DNA from: Agromyces lapidis
GTDB lineage: Bacteria > Actinomycetota > Actinomycetes > Actinomycetales > Microbacteriaceae
DNA length: 64,000 nt
Assembly: GCF_009749405.1 (NCBI RefSeq)
Contig: NZ_WBIQ01000008.1
Coordinates: forward strand, 62,001-126,000
Direction: 5' to 3'
Notes under the pieces: generated by a model
The model's input: only the letters and a program-made list of their open reading frames with translations
Database searches by the model: none
What the model was told of the DNA's origin: nothing
Position numbers and translations under genes: made by a program
Part shown: one piece after another, positions 1-8,238 of the stretch
How positions within the stretch are numbered: position 1 is the stretch's first letter
How the letters are laid out: every line of letters starts with the position of its first letter

Positions 1-164
1 GCCGCGTGCACGAGTACATGCCCGCGAGCCTCCTCGCCTCGCAGTTCGACGCGCTCGAGCCGCTCGGCGAAGGCGAGCGCGGCATCGTGATCGACGTGCG
101 CCGCAGCCCCGGCGAGATCGTCGACGACGTCCGGGCCGCACTGGCCCGGTTCGACGCGGCCTGA
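1..164 (+). CDS. gntK: Gluconokinase, C-terminal end only
   Basis: The reading frame is open from the window edge (frame of base 3) to TGA at 162-164 and gives 53 residues, starting R-V-H-E-Y-M-P-A-S-L-L-A-S-Q-F-D-A-L-E-P-L. This matches the conserved end of GntK-type gluconate kinases, where H-x-x-M-P-x-x-L-L-x-S-Q-F-x-x-L-E is a family signature. The enzyme phosphorylates D-gluconate to 6-phosphogluconate in the cytoplasm. The nucleotide-binding P-loop lies outside the window. The gene sits 64 bases before gntP, consistent with a gluconate or idonate operon. Confidence 0.8.
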   Translation, partial: RVHEYMPASLLASQFDALEPLGEGERGIVIDVRRSPGEIVDDVRAALARFDAA

Positions 165-228
165 CCACCCGGCCGTCCCGGCCCCCACGACCACCACAAC
201 CCCATCGAATTCGAACCGAAGGACGACG

Positions 229-613
229 ATGACCGACCTCGAACTCAACTGGACGCTCGGCACGCCCGGGCTCCTCGCCATCGCGGCGGCCGCGATCGCG
301 GTGCTGCTGCTGCTGATCATGAAGTTCCGCATCCACGCGTTCATCGCGCTCGTGATCGTCAGCGTGCTGACCGCGATCGCGACGGGCGTGCCCGCGGGCC
401 AGCTCGTGCCGACGCTGCTCACCGGATTCGGCGGCACGCTCGCGAGCGTCGCCCTGCTCGTCGGGCTCGGTGCGATGCTCGGCCGCATGCTCGAGGTCTC
501 GGGCGGCGCCGACGTGCTGACGAACGCGCTCATCAGGAGGTTCGGCGAGAAGCGCGCCCCGCTCGCGCTCTCGGTCGCCTCGCTGATGTTCGGCTTCCCG
601 ATCTTCTTCGACG
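229..613 (+). pseudogene. gntP: Gluconate:H+ symporter GntP, N-terminal fragment
   Basis: The start codon ATG 229 follows AAGGA with good spacing. About 128 residues are clearly GntP family: a first membrane helix near residues 15-32, then F-I-A-L-V-I-V-S and G-F-G-G-T-L-A-S-V-A-L-L-V-G-L-G-A-M-L-G-R, ending in F-P-I-F-F-D-A at about 611. GntP transporters are around 440-450 residues, so roughly 70% is missing. Past base 613 the frame turns into Arg-rich nonsense (open to 1146), while the next frame encodes the end of a dehydrogenase. Either an internal deletion fused two neighbouring operon genes, or this is an assembly join. Confidence 0.75.
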
Positions 614-1036
614 CCACCGCTCGACCGGGCGCGTGCGCTCGGGGCGACCACGGTGCTGCGCGCCGACGGGGCCGACGCGGCCGAGGCGATCGCCGCGGTC
701 GACGCCGACGTCGCCTTCGAGACCTCGGGCAACCACCGCGGACTCGCCTCCGCCGTGCACGGCACCACCCGCGGCGGTCGCGTCGTGATGGTCGGCCTCC
801 TGCCGTCGGGCGAGCAGCCCGCGCTCGTCTCGCTCGCCATCACCCGCGAACTCGAGCTCGTCGGTTCGTTCCGCTTCAACGACGAGATCGACGAGGTCGT
901 TGCGGCGCTCGCCGACGGCAGCCTCGACGTCGACGGCGTCGTGACGCACGAGTTCGGGCTCGACGACGCGCTCGAGGCGTTCGAGACGGCGCTCGACGCC
1001 TCGCGGAGCGGCAAGGTGCTGCTGCGCTTCGAGTGA
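614..1036 (+). pseudogene. Zinc-type alcohol dehydrogenase (L-idonate 5-dehydrogenase-like), C-terminal fragment
   Basis: In the frame of base 614 the sequence reads P-P-L-D-R-A-R-A-L-G-A-T-T-V, then A-V-D-A-D-V-A-F-E-T-S-G-N, G-G-R-V-V-M-V-G-L-L-P and a C-terminus ending G-K-V-L-L-R-F-E before TGA 1034-1036. This is the back half of the Rossmann domain and the C-terminal part of a medium-chain dehydrogenase. The gluconate context points to L-idonate/sorbitol dehydrogenases. The catalytic zinc-binding N-terminal domain and the GxGxxG motif are absent, so the fragment should be inactive. It directly abuts the truncated gntP in another frame. Confidence 0.7.
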
Positions 1037-1078
1037 GGGCGGGTGGGAGCCCGGCCTCTCCCGGCCGGTCCCGGTCGC

Positions 1079-1795
1079 TCAGCCCGGGAACGCCCGAGGC
1101 TCGGCGAGCCAGACCTGCTCGACCTCGGCGACGGTGCGGCGCATGATGCGGTCCATCGCGTCTCGAGCCGCGTCGGGGCGGCGTCCGCCGATGGCATCCG
1201 CGACATCGAGGTGCAGCTGCAGCGCCTCCTCGTGCGGGTGGTCCGGCATGAGGCCGTAGTGGGTACGGCCTCGCAGCACCTCGCCGATGACGCCCTCGAG
1301 CTGGGCGAACATCTCGTTGCCCGAGGCGGCGAGCACGAGGCCGTGGAAGCGGATGTCGAGCTCCAGGAACTCCTCGAGCCGGCCGGCCCGCCCGACCGCG
1401 CGCATGCGACCGGCGATCGCGGTGAGCTCGGCGGCGTCGTCGTCGGGGGCGTGGCGGGCGGCGAGCTCGGCCGCAGCCGGCTCGACGGCCGAGCGCAGTT
1501 CGGTCAGCGAGCGCAGCTGCGCGCCCTTGTGCTCGGAGGCGAGTCGCCACCGGATCACGGAGGCGTCGAAGACGTTCCACGCCGAGGTCGGGCGCACCCG
1601 GATGCCGAGCCGCTTGACGCTCTCGACGAGCCCGAGCGACGCGAGCACGCGCACCGCCTCGCGCACGACCGATCGCGAGACGCCGAGCTCGCGCTCGAGG
1701 TCGATCGCGAGCATCGTCGTGCCCGGCCCGAGCTCGCCCGCGACGATGCGCCGGCCGAGGGTGTCGACGGCCAGATCGTGCAGGCGGGAGCTCAT
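1079..1795 (-). CDS. FadR/GntR-family regulator with FCD ligand domain
   Basis: A 238-residue regulator starting at ATG 1795. Residues 1-70 form the winged helix (S-R-S-V-V-R-E-A-V-R-V-L-A-S-L-G-L-V-E is the recognition part). Residues 90-230 form the all-helical FCD effector domain, with the usual metal/ligand residues D147-x-x-x-H151 and H195. FCD regulators of this type normally repress sugar-acid genes and are released by a sugar acid. It converges on the damaged gluconate/idonate genes, so it is probably their local regulator. The effector is inferred only from context. Confidence 0.85.
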   Translation of the reverse strand: MSSRLHDLAVDTLGRRIVAGELGPGTTMLAIDLERELGVSRSVVREAVRVLASLGLVESVKRLGIRVRPTSAWNVFDASVIRWRLASEHKGAQLRSLTELRSAVEPAAAELAARHAPDDDAAELTAIAGRMRAVGRAGRLEEFLELDIRFHGLVLAASGNEMFAQLEGVIGEVLRGRTHYGLMPDHPHEEALQLHLDVADAIGGRRPDAARDAMDRIMRRTVAEVEQVWLAEPRAFPG

Positions 1796-1854
1796 GTTCC
1801 GAGGATAGCGAGGGCGCCCGCACCGCTCAGGACGGCCGTGCGCGCGAGTTCGGG

Positions 1855-1860
1855 TAGAAT
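1855..1860 (+). promoter_or_regulatory. -10 element TAGAAT upstream of rplY
   Basis: TAGAAT lies 185 bases before the rplY start and is the best -10 match in the gap between the FCD regulator and rplY. The roughly 175-base leader between them holds no ORF or known RNA motif that I recognise. Inference only. Confidence 0.4.
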
Positions 1861-2044
1861 GGGCGATTGGACTTCGGCGAGGGACGCCCGCCCGCCCGTG
1901 CGAACGGGCAGCGGGGCATCCGTGATCGACGCGGTAGGAGCAGGCTCCACGGCTTTTCCTCACGCTCTGCGCAGGCGACTGCGCGCGTTCGAGTCGAAAC
2001 GACAGACACACGATCTGGGCCGTGCGCCCGCAAGGAGAGACATC

Positions 2045-2674
2045 ATGGACGACGACAACAAGGTCATCGCTGAAGCCCGCGAGAGCTTCGGCAAGGGTGC
2101 GGCCCGCAAGATCCGCGCCGCCGGCAAGATCCCCGCGGTGGTCTACGGCCACGGCACCGAGCCGCAGCACGTCACCCTCCCGGCCCACCAGGTCGGCCTG
2201 CTCATCCGCAAGGCGAACGCCGTGCTCGACCTGCAGATCGGCGGCAAGAGCCAGCTCGCGCTCGTCAAGGACGTCCAGAAGGACCCGGTGCACCAGATCA
2301 TCGAGCACCTCGACCTCATCGTCATCAAGAAGGGCGAGAAGGTCCAGGTCGAGGTTCCCGTGCACGTCGAGGGTGAGACCGCGGCCGGCACGATCGCCGA
2401 CCTCGACTCGCACACGCTGCTGCTCGAGGTCGAGGCGACCCACATCCCCGAGAGCGTCGTCGTCTCGGTCGAGGGCCTCGAAGAGGGCTCGCAGATCCAC
2501 GCGAAGGACGTCGAGCTGCCCAAGGGCGCCTCGCTCATCTCCGACGGCGATGCGCTCGTCGTGAACGTGCACACCCCGCAGAAGGTCGACCTCGGCGAAG
2601 AGGCCGCCGAGGCTGCGGAGGGCGAGGCCGCCGAGGCGCCCGCCGAGGAGGCCGCGGCCGAGTCGGCCGAGTAG
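2045..2674 (+). CDS. rplY: 50S ribosomal protein L25, CTC/TL5 type
   Basis: A 209-residue protein with start ATG 2045 preceded by AAGGAGAG. Residues 1-95 are the L25 domain that binds 5S rRNA ([15 protein letters not shown] and H-V-T-L-P are typical). Residues 96-185 are the beta-rich C-terminal domain of the longer CTC form, followed by an acidic Glu/Ala tail. The length matches the two-domain form of Gram-positive bacteria rather than the ~95-residue E. coli protein. It is followed by pth on the same strand, a very common pairing. Confidence 0.95.
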   Translation: MDDDNKVIAEARESFGKGAARKIRAAGKIPAVVYGHGTEPQHVTLPAHQVGLLIRKANAVLDLQIGGKSQLALVKDVQKDPVHQIIEHLDLIVIKKGEKVQVEVPVHVEGETAAGTIADLDSHTLLLEVEATHIPESVVVSVEGLEEGSQIHAKDVELPKGASLISDGDALVVNVHTPQKVDLGEEAAEAAEGEAAEAPAEEAAAESAE

Positions 2675-2714
2675 GGCGCACCGCTTCGCAGGGGCCTGCG
2701 GCGCCGCTTCCGGG

Positions 2715-2720
2715 TACGCT
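2715..2720 (+). promoter_or_regulatory. -10-like TACGCT in the rplY-pth gap
   Basis: TACGCT resembles the -10 hexamers used elsewhere in the window and would give pth its own transcript with a leader of about 105 bases. A small hairpin (CGCAGG at 2687-2692, CCTGCG at 2695-2700) lies just upstream and could weakly end the rplY transcript. No -35 is evident. Confidence 0.3.
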
Positions 2721-2832
2721 CGGAGCGGGCCGCGGGCCCTCGTGCTGTCACCGGCAGCCACCCCTCGAACCCTCGCGAACGGAGACGATCATCGGACTCC
2801 TCGACCGCTTTCGCCCCCGGAAGGACCCCATC

Positions 2833-3414
2833 GTGGCCGCGAACACCTGGCTCGTCGTCGGCCTCGGCAACCCCGGGGCGCAGTACGCCGGAAATCGCCA
2901 CAACGTCGGCCAGATGGTCGCCGACGAACTCGCCTCGCGCATCGGCGCGGCCTTCAAGAGCCACAAGACGCCCTCGCGCGTCGCCGAGGGCTTCCTCCGC
3001 CCCGGCGGACCGAAGCTCGTCATCGCGAAGCCGAACTCGTACATGAACACCTCGGGCGGCCCCGTCTCGGCGCTCGTGAAGTTCTACGGCATCGACCCCG
3101 AGCGCCTCATCGTCGTGCACGACGAGCTCGACCTGCCCTTCGACACCGTGAGGCTCAAGCAGGGCGGTGGGCACGGCGGGCACAACGGCCTGCGCGACAT
3201 CTCGAAGGCGCTCGGCCCCGACTACGTGCGCGTGCGCGTCGGCGTCGGCCGCCCGCCCGGCCGCCAGGACCCGGCCGACTTCGTGCTCAAGGACTTCTCC
3301 GGCACCGAGCGCCAGAATCTCGCGATCCTGCTCGGCGACGCGGCCGACGCGGTCGAGGCGGTCGCCTCCGACGGGCTGCTCGCTGCGCAGCAGCGATTCC
3401 ACTCGCCGGCCTGA
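2833..3414 (+). CDS. pth: Peptidyl-tRNA hydrolase
   Basis: A 193-residue enzyme that recycles peptidyl-tRNA released by stalled ribosomes. It opens [10 protein letters not shown] and keeps the active-site set N13, H23 (G-N-R-H-N-V-G), N72 (S-Y-M-N-T-S-G) and D97 (V-H-D-E-L-D), in the places known for E. coli Pth. GTG 2833 is preceded by GGAAGGA at 7 bases. The frame stays open upstream with the coherent peptide [12 protein letters not shown], but that stretch has no ATG/GTG/TTG, so I keep the GTG start. Confidence 0.95.
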   Translation: MAANTWLVVGLGNPGAQYAGNRHNVGQMVADELASRIGAAFKSHKTPSRVAEGFLRPGGPKLVIAKPNSYMNTSGGPVSALVKFYGIDPERLIVVHDELDLPFDTVRLKQGGGHGGHNGLRDISKALGPDYVRVRVGVGRPPGRQDPADFVLKDFSGTERQNLAILLGDAADAVEAVASDGLLAAQQRFHSPA

Positions 3415-3432
3415 GCCGGCGGCCCCGCGACC

Positions 3433-4110
3433 TCAGATCAGGCCGCGGAGGAACTCCTCGGGCGAGAGGCCCGCGGCGCGGGCGCGCTGCACGAGCCGCT
3501 CGTGCTCCTCGGTCGACAGCTCGACGGTGAGCGTCTGCCAGGCGTCGGGCGCCTCGTCGAGGTCGAAGAGCGTCGCGGGCACCTCGTCGGGATCGATCGC
3601 GGATGCCTCGTCGAGCGCCGGTTCGTCGTCGCGCGCGCCGGCCGGCGCCGCGCCCGCCCAGCCCGGCCCCGAGGGGATGGGCAGACCGCTGCGGTAGGCC
3701 TCGGCGACGGCGCGCGCACGTGAGTCGGCCGCCTCGTTGAGCGGATGCCCCACGTGCCCCTTGACCCATTCGAAACGGTAGCGGCGACCGGCGAGCGCCT
3801 CGTCGAGCTCCTGCAGGAGTTCGACGTTCATGACCGGCTTGCCGTCGGCCTTGCGCCAGCCCTTGCGCTTCCACCCCGGCATCCACTTCGTCACCGAGTT
3901 GATGACGTACTGGCTGTCGCACTGCACGAGCAGCTCGTCGTCGAGGTGCGCCGTCGCGCGGAAGAGCTCGAGCACGGCCTTCAGCTCGCCCTGGTTGTTC
4001 GTCGCGTGCTTCCACCCGCCGGCGGCCCAGGTGCGGTCGTCGACGTACCAGGCCCATCCTGCGGGGCCGGGGTTGCCGAGGGCCGAGCCGTCTGCGGCGG
4101 CGATGATCAT
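3433..4110 (-). CDS. rnhA: Ribonuclease HI with C-terminal extension
   Basis: A 225-residue protein. Residues 1-140 are the RNase H fold with the catalytic carboxylates D7 (A-A-D-G-S-x-x-G-N-P-G-P), E42 (N-N-Q-G-E-L), D65 (C-D-S-Q-Y-V-I-N) and D129 (N-E-A-A-D-S-R-A). It cleaves RNA in RNA-DNA hybrids. Bacterial RNase HI is usually about 155 residues. Here an acidic linker (140-185) is followed by a helical end, E-E-H-E-R-L-V-Q-R-A-R-A-A-G-L-S-P-E-E-F-L-R-G-L, resembling a small helical or ribbon-helix-helix-like module of unknown role. It is convergent with pth and divergent from mfd. Confidence 0.93.
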   Translation of the reverse strand: MIIAAADGSALGNPGPAGWAWYVDDRTWAAGGWKHATNNQGELKAVLELFRATAHLDDELLVQCDSQYVINSVTKWMPGWKRKGWRKADGKPVMNVELLQELDEALAGRRYRFEWVKGHVGHPLNEAADSRARAVAEAYRSGLPIPSGPGWAGAAPAGARDDEPALDEASAIDPDEVPATLFDLDEAPDAWQTLTVELSTEEHERLVQRARAAGLSPEEFLRGLI

Positions 4111-4199
4111 GCGGGGTCCTTCCGTCGAGCCGCGCCAATCGTATCCGGCGCGGCCGACGGATCCCGTCTCCGGACGGCGGCCGTGTCGGAGGGCGCGCG

Positions 4200-4205
4200 T
4201 AGACT
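4200..4205 (+). promoter_or_regulatory. -10 TAGACT of leaderless mfd transcript
   Basis: TAGACT ends 6 bases before the GTG of mfd, leaving no room for a ribosome-binding site. This spacing puts transcription initiation at the start codon. Confidence 0.6.
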
Positions 4206-4211
4206 CGTCGG

Positions 4212-7200
4212 GTGAGTCTGCAGGGTCTGAACACGGCGCTTTCGCGCGCCTCCACGATCGACGGCGCCCTCTCGGAGGCCCTGCGGAACGCCGATTTCTC
4301 GGCTCCAGCGGGTCTCGATGCGCCGTTGCTGGCCGGGCTGCTCGCCCGCCGGGTCGAAGCGGGGCTGCCGCCGGCCCTCCTCGTCATCACCGCGACGAGT
4401 CGCGAGGGCGAGGCGATGCGCGCCTCCCTCGCGCCCTACCTCGCCGACGACGCCGAGATCCTCGAGTTCCCCGCATGGGAGACGCTGCCGCACGAGCGGC
4501 TCTCGCCGAGCGCCGAGACGGTCGGTCGCCGACTTCATGCCCTGCGCCGCATGCACGAATGGTCGGCCTCCGAGGCGCAGCATCCGCTCGTCATCGTCGC
4601 CTCGGTGCGCGCGGCGCTGCAGCCCCTCGCCGACAATCTCGCCGATCGGGCGCCCGTCGAGCTCGTGCCCGGCGGGCGCGGACACGAGCTCTCGAAGCTC
4701 GCCGCCCTGCTCGTCGATCTCGCCTATGCCCGCGTCGACATGGTCGCGAGGCGCGGCGAGTTCGCGGTGCGCGGCGGCATCCTCGACGTGTTCCCGCCGA
4801 CGGCCGACCACCCCGTGCGCGTCGAGTTCTTCGGCGACGAGGTCGAAGAGCTGCGCGCCTTCTCGGTCGCCGACCAGCGCTCGCTGCCCGAGCAGGTCGA
4901 ACGCGTCGTGCTCGCGCCGAGCCGCGAACTGCTGCTGACCGAGCCCGTGCGACAGCGCGCCCGCGAGATGGTGCACGAGTTCCCGAGCCTCTCGGCGCTG
5001 CTCGAGAAGGTCGCCGAGGGCATCCCGGTCGAGGGCATGGAGTCGCTTGCTCCCGCCCTGCTCGAACGGCTCGTGTCGATCGCCCACTACCTGCCCCGGG
5101 GTGCCGCCGTCGCGGTCCTCGAACCCGAGCGCGTCGCCGGGCGTGCGGTGAGCCTCGGCGAGACGAACCGCGAGTTCCTCTCCGCCGCCTGGATGGCGGC
5201 GACCCATGGCGCCGAGGCGCCCATCGACCTCGCCGCGGGCGACTTCCTCACGGTGCGAGCGCTCCGCGACGCGGTGCTCTACAGCGCCCCGGGCGAGCCC
5301 GACCCCGCCCGCGCGTGGTGGAACTTCTCGAGCTTCGACCTCGGCGACGCCGCCGAAGTGGTCGCCGCAGCGGGCGGCGACGCCGCCGAGCAGGCCGCGC
5401 GTGCCGCAGCGGCCACGCGCCGCGTCGCGGCCAACGCGATGCCGAGCTTCCAGGGCAACGTCGAGGGCGCCGTCGATCACGTCGGCGCACGGCTCCGCGA
5501 GGGCTGGTCTCTCGTCGTCGCGTCCGCGGGGCACGGCCTCGTCGAGCGCGCCCGCGACGTGCTCGCCGAGTCGGGCCTCGCGGCGCGCATCGTCGACGAG
5601 ACGCCCCGCGAGTTCGAGCCGGGCGTCGCCTACCTGGTGCAGGCCGACGCAGCCCGCGGCTTCGAGGTGCCCGAGGCGAAGCTCGGCCTCATCGCCGAGT
5701 CCGAGTTCTACGGGCGTGCCGCCGGCTACGACGCCCGGCAGGGCAAGAAGCTCGCCTCGCGCCGCCGCAACGTCGTCGACCCGCTGCAGCTCAAGGCGGG
5801 CGACCACGTGGTGCACCAGACGCACGGCATCGGCAGGTTCGTCGAGATGGTGCAGCGCGAGGTGGCGACCGGCACGCGGCCCAAGGGCCCGAGCCGCACC
5901 GCAGGCATCCAGCAGCAGCCCACCTCGGTGCGCGAGTACCTCGTGCTCGAGTACGCGCCCTCGAAGCGCGGCCAGGCGGGCGACCGCCTCTTCGTGCCGA
6001 CCGACCAGCTCGACCTGCTCTCGCGCTACGTCGGCGGCGAGGCGCCCGCGCTCTCGAAGATGGGCGGCAGCGACTGGTCCCAGGCGAAGAACAAGGCCCG
6101 CAAGGCCGTGCGCGACATCGCCGTCGAGCTCGTGAAGCTCTACTCGGCGCGCATGGCGGCGAAGGGTCACGCCTTCGGGCCCGACACCCCGTGGCAGCAG
6201 GAGCTCGAGGAGGCGTTCCCCTTCGTCGAGACGAACGACCAGCTGCAGACCATCGACGAGGTGAAGGCCGACATGGAGCGGCCCATCCCGATGGACCGCC
6301 TGCTCGCGGGCGACGTCGGCTTCGGCAAGACCGAGGTCGCCGTGCGGGCCGCGTTCAAGGCGATCCAAGACGGCAAGCAGGCCGCGATGCTCGTGCCGAC
6401 GACGCTCCTCGCGAAGCAGCACCTCGAGACCTTCAGCGAACGCTTCGCCGGGTTCCCGGTGCACGTGCGGCCGCTGAGTCGGTTCCAGACCGACAAGGAG
6501 GTGCGCGAGACCCTCGCGGGCCTCGCCGACGGCACCGTCGACATGGTCATCGGCACCCACCGCATCCTCACCGAGAAGGTGAAGTTCAAAGACCTCGGGC
6601 TCATGATCATCGATGAGGAGCAGCGCTTCGGCGTGGAGCACAAGGACGCGCTGAAGAAGCTGAAGACGAACGTCGACATCCTCGCGATGAGCGCGACGCC
6701 GATCCCGCGAACCCTCGAGATGGCCGTCACCGGCATCCGCGAGATGTCGACCCTCGCGACCCCGCCCGAAGACCGCCACCCGATCCTCACCTTCGTGGGC
6801 CCGTACTCCGAGCAGCAGGTCGGGGCCGCGATCCGCCGGGAGATGCTCCGCGAGGGGCAGGTGTTCTTCGTGCACAACAGGGTGTCGTCGATCAACCGGG
6901 TCGCGGCCCAGCTCGCCGAGCTCGTGCCCGAGGCGCGCATCGCGGTCGCCCACGGCCAGCTCAACGAGCACGTGCTCGAGCAGATCGTGAACGACTTCTG
7001 GGAGCGCAAGTTCGACGTGCTCGTCTCGACGACCATCATCGAGACCGGCCTCGACATCTCGAACGCGAACACGATCATCATCGACAAGGCCGACAAGTAC
7101 GGGCTCAGCCAGCTGCACCAGCTGCGCGGACGCGTCGGCCGAGGCCGCGAGCGGGCGTACGCGTACTTCCTCTACGACCCCGCGAAGCCCCTCTCCGAGA

Positions 7201-7895
7201 CCGCGCACGACCGCTTGTCGACGATCGCCGCGAACAACGAGCTCGGATCGGGCATGCAGGTCGCGCTGAAAGACCTCGAGATCCGCGGCGCGGGCAACCT
7301 GCTCGGCGCAGAGCAGGCCGGGCACATCGCGGGCGTCGGATTCGACCTCTACCTCCGCATGATCGGCGAGGCGGTCTCCGCCTTCCGCGGCGACGTCGCC
7401 GAAGGGCAGACCGAGCTGCGCCTCGAACTGCCGGTGGACGCGCACATCCCCGAGGAGTACGTCGACAGCGAGCGGCTCCGCCTCGAGGCGTACCAGAAGC
7501 TCTCGGCCGCGAGCGCCCCGGCCGCGAAGGACGACCAGATCGACACGGTGCTCGAGGAGCTCGTCGACCGCTACGGCGCCCCGCCCGAGCAGGTGGCGCA
7601 CCTCATCGCCGTCTCGCGGCTGCGCCGGCAGGCCCAGCTCGCGGGCCTCAGCGACCTGCTCGCGACGGGGTCGAAGCTGCGCATCGCACCCGCGAAGATC
7701 CCCGACTCGCGTCGCGTGCGACTCGAGCGCATGTACCAGGGGGCGAAGCACTTCGCGCAGAACGACGTGATCCTCGTGCCGTTCCCGATGCCCGGCGGCG
7801 AGATGCTGCCCGATGCCGAACTCATCGAATGGGTGTCGCGTCTCGTCACGAACATCTTCGAGCCGAGCGACTCCACGGCGGCGCCTCCGGTGTGA
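4212..7895 (+). CDS. mfd: Transcription-repair coupling factor Mfd
   Basis: A 1227-residue SF2 translocase that displaces stalled RNA polymerase and recruits UvrA. The N-terminal UvrB-like module includes F-P-A-W-E-T-L-P-H-E-R. The RNA polymerase-interacting region follows G-D-H-V-V-H-Q-T-H-G-I-G-R-F near residue 530. The motor has Walker A G-D-V-G-F-G-K-T (about residue 700), a D-E-E-Q box (I-I-D-E-E-Q-R-F-G, about residue 800), S-A-T-P-I-P-R-T-L and Q-L-R-G-R-V-G-R. A TRCF C-terminal domain closes the protein. Length is normal for the family. GTG 4212 has no Shine-Dalgarno and fits a leaderless transcript. Confidence 0.97.
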   Translation: MSLQGLNTALSRASTIDGALSEALRNADFSAPAGLDAPLLAGLLARRVEAGLPPALLVITATSREGEAMRASLAPYLADDAEILEFPAWETLPHERLSPSAETVGRRLHALRRMHEWSASEAQHPLVIVASVRAALQPLADNLADRAPVELVPGGRGHELSKLAALLVDLAYARVDMVARRGEFAVRGGILDVFPPTADHPVRVEFFGDEVEELRAFSVADQRSLPEQVERVVLAPSRELLLTEPVRQRAREMVHEFPSLSALLEKVAEGIPVEGMESLAPALLERLVSIAHYLPRGAAVAVLEPERVAGRAVSLGETNREFLSAAWMAATHGAEAPIDLAAGDFLTVRALRDAVLYSAPGEPDPARAWWNFSSFDLGDAAEVVAAAGGDAAEQAARAAAATRRVAANAMPSFQGNVEGAVDHVGARLREGWSLVVASAGHGLVERARDVLAESGLAARIVDETPREFEPGVAYLVQADAARGFEVPEAKLGLIAESEFYGRAAGYDARQGKKLASRRRNVVDPLQLKAGDHVVHQTHGIGRFVEMVQREVATGTRPKGPSRTAGIQQQPTSVREYLVLEYAPSKRGQAGDRLFVPTDQLDLLSRYVGGEAPALSKMGGSDWSQAKNKARKAVRDIAVELVKLYSARMAAKGHAFGPDTPWQQELEEAFPFVETNDQLQTIDEVKADMERPIPMDRLLAGDVGFGKTEVAVRAAFKAIQDGKQAAMLVPTTLLAKQHLETFSERFAGFPVHVRPLSRFQTDKEVRETLAGLADGTVDMVIGTHRILTEKVKFKDLGLMIIDEEQRFGVEHKDALKKLKTNVDILAMSATPIPRTLEMAVTGIREMSTLATPPEDRHPILTFVGPYSEQQVGAAIRREMLREGQVFFVHNRVSSINRVAAQLAELVPEARIAVAHGQLNEHVLEQIVNDFWERKFDVLVSTTIIETGLDISNANTIIIDKADKYGLSQLHQLRGRVGRGRERAYAYFLYDPAKPLSETAHDRLSTIAANNELGSGMQVALKDLEIRGAGNLLGAEQAGHIAGVGFDLYLRMIGEAVSAFRGDVAEGQTELRLELPVDAHIPEEYVDSERLRLEAYQKLSAASAPAAKDDQIDTVLEELVDRYGAPPEQVAHLIAVSRLRRQAQLAGLSDLLATGSKLRIAPAKIPDSRRVRLERMYQGAKHFAQNDVILVPFPMPGGEMLPDAELIEWVSRLVTNIFEPSDSTAAPPV

Positions 7896-7911
7896 GCGGC
7901 GGCGGGCGAGC

Positions 7912-8238
7912 CTAGGCCTTCAGGTGACCCCACTCGGCGAGGAACTCCTCGACGCTCATCCGATCGAGGTCGGCGCGGATCTGCCTGAGCAGCTCGTCGG
8001 CCTCCATGAGCGATCCGGCCCCGGTTCGGATGACCGGGGCCCCCGTCCCGGTGCGCACGACCACCAGTTCGGCGACCGACGGCCCGCCGAGGCTCATCGC
8101 CTCGCCGGCGACGAGCAGCACCGTGTGCACGGCCCTGCGGATGCCGCGCAGGCGTCGCGGTCGCAGCTCGGCGCTCAGGTGCAGGCTGGCCGGTTCTGCG
8201 GCGCCTTGCCCGCCCGGCCCGGAGTCGTGGCCGCTCAC
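7912..8238 (-). CDS. Small protein of unknown function coupled to nhaA
   Basis: A 108-residue frame beginning at GTG 8238, whose GTGA overlaps the TGA of nhaA. Residues 20-50 are basic then hydrophobic (R-R-L-R-G-I-R-R-A-V-H-T-V-L-L-V-A-G-E-A-M). The C-terminal end is a predicted acidic helix (M-E-A-D-E-L-L-R-Q-I-R-A-D-L-D-R-M-S-V-E-E-F-L-A-E-W-G). I do not recognise a family. The stop/start overlap argues that it is really translated with nhaA. It converges on mfd with 16 bases between. Confidence 0.6.
   Translation of the reverse strand: MSGHDSGPGGQGAAEPASLHLSAELRPRRLRGIRRAVHTVLLVAGEAMSLGGPSVAELVVVRTGTGAPVIRTGAGSLMEADELLRQIRADLDRMSVEEFLAEWGHLKA

Noticed and set aside
1861-2044. Riboswitch or ribosomal-protein leader before rplY
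   Set aside because: I see no known riboswitch core or convincing long hairpin in the leader.
2788-2832. Extended N-terminus of peptidyl-tRNA hydrolase with a non-standard ATC start
   Set aside because: The upstream peptide is coherent, but there is no ATG/GTG/TTG. GTG 2833 has a well-spaced ribosome site and aligns with the family start.
4107-7751. Long open frame antisense to mfd (and similar ones opposite nhaA, eno, hisS and ndh)
   Set aside because: High GC makes the opposite strand open by chance. The translations are Arg/Val/Leu/Asp-rich with no family resemblance, while the sense frames are clear known proteins.
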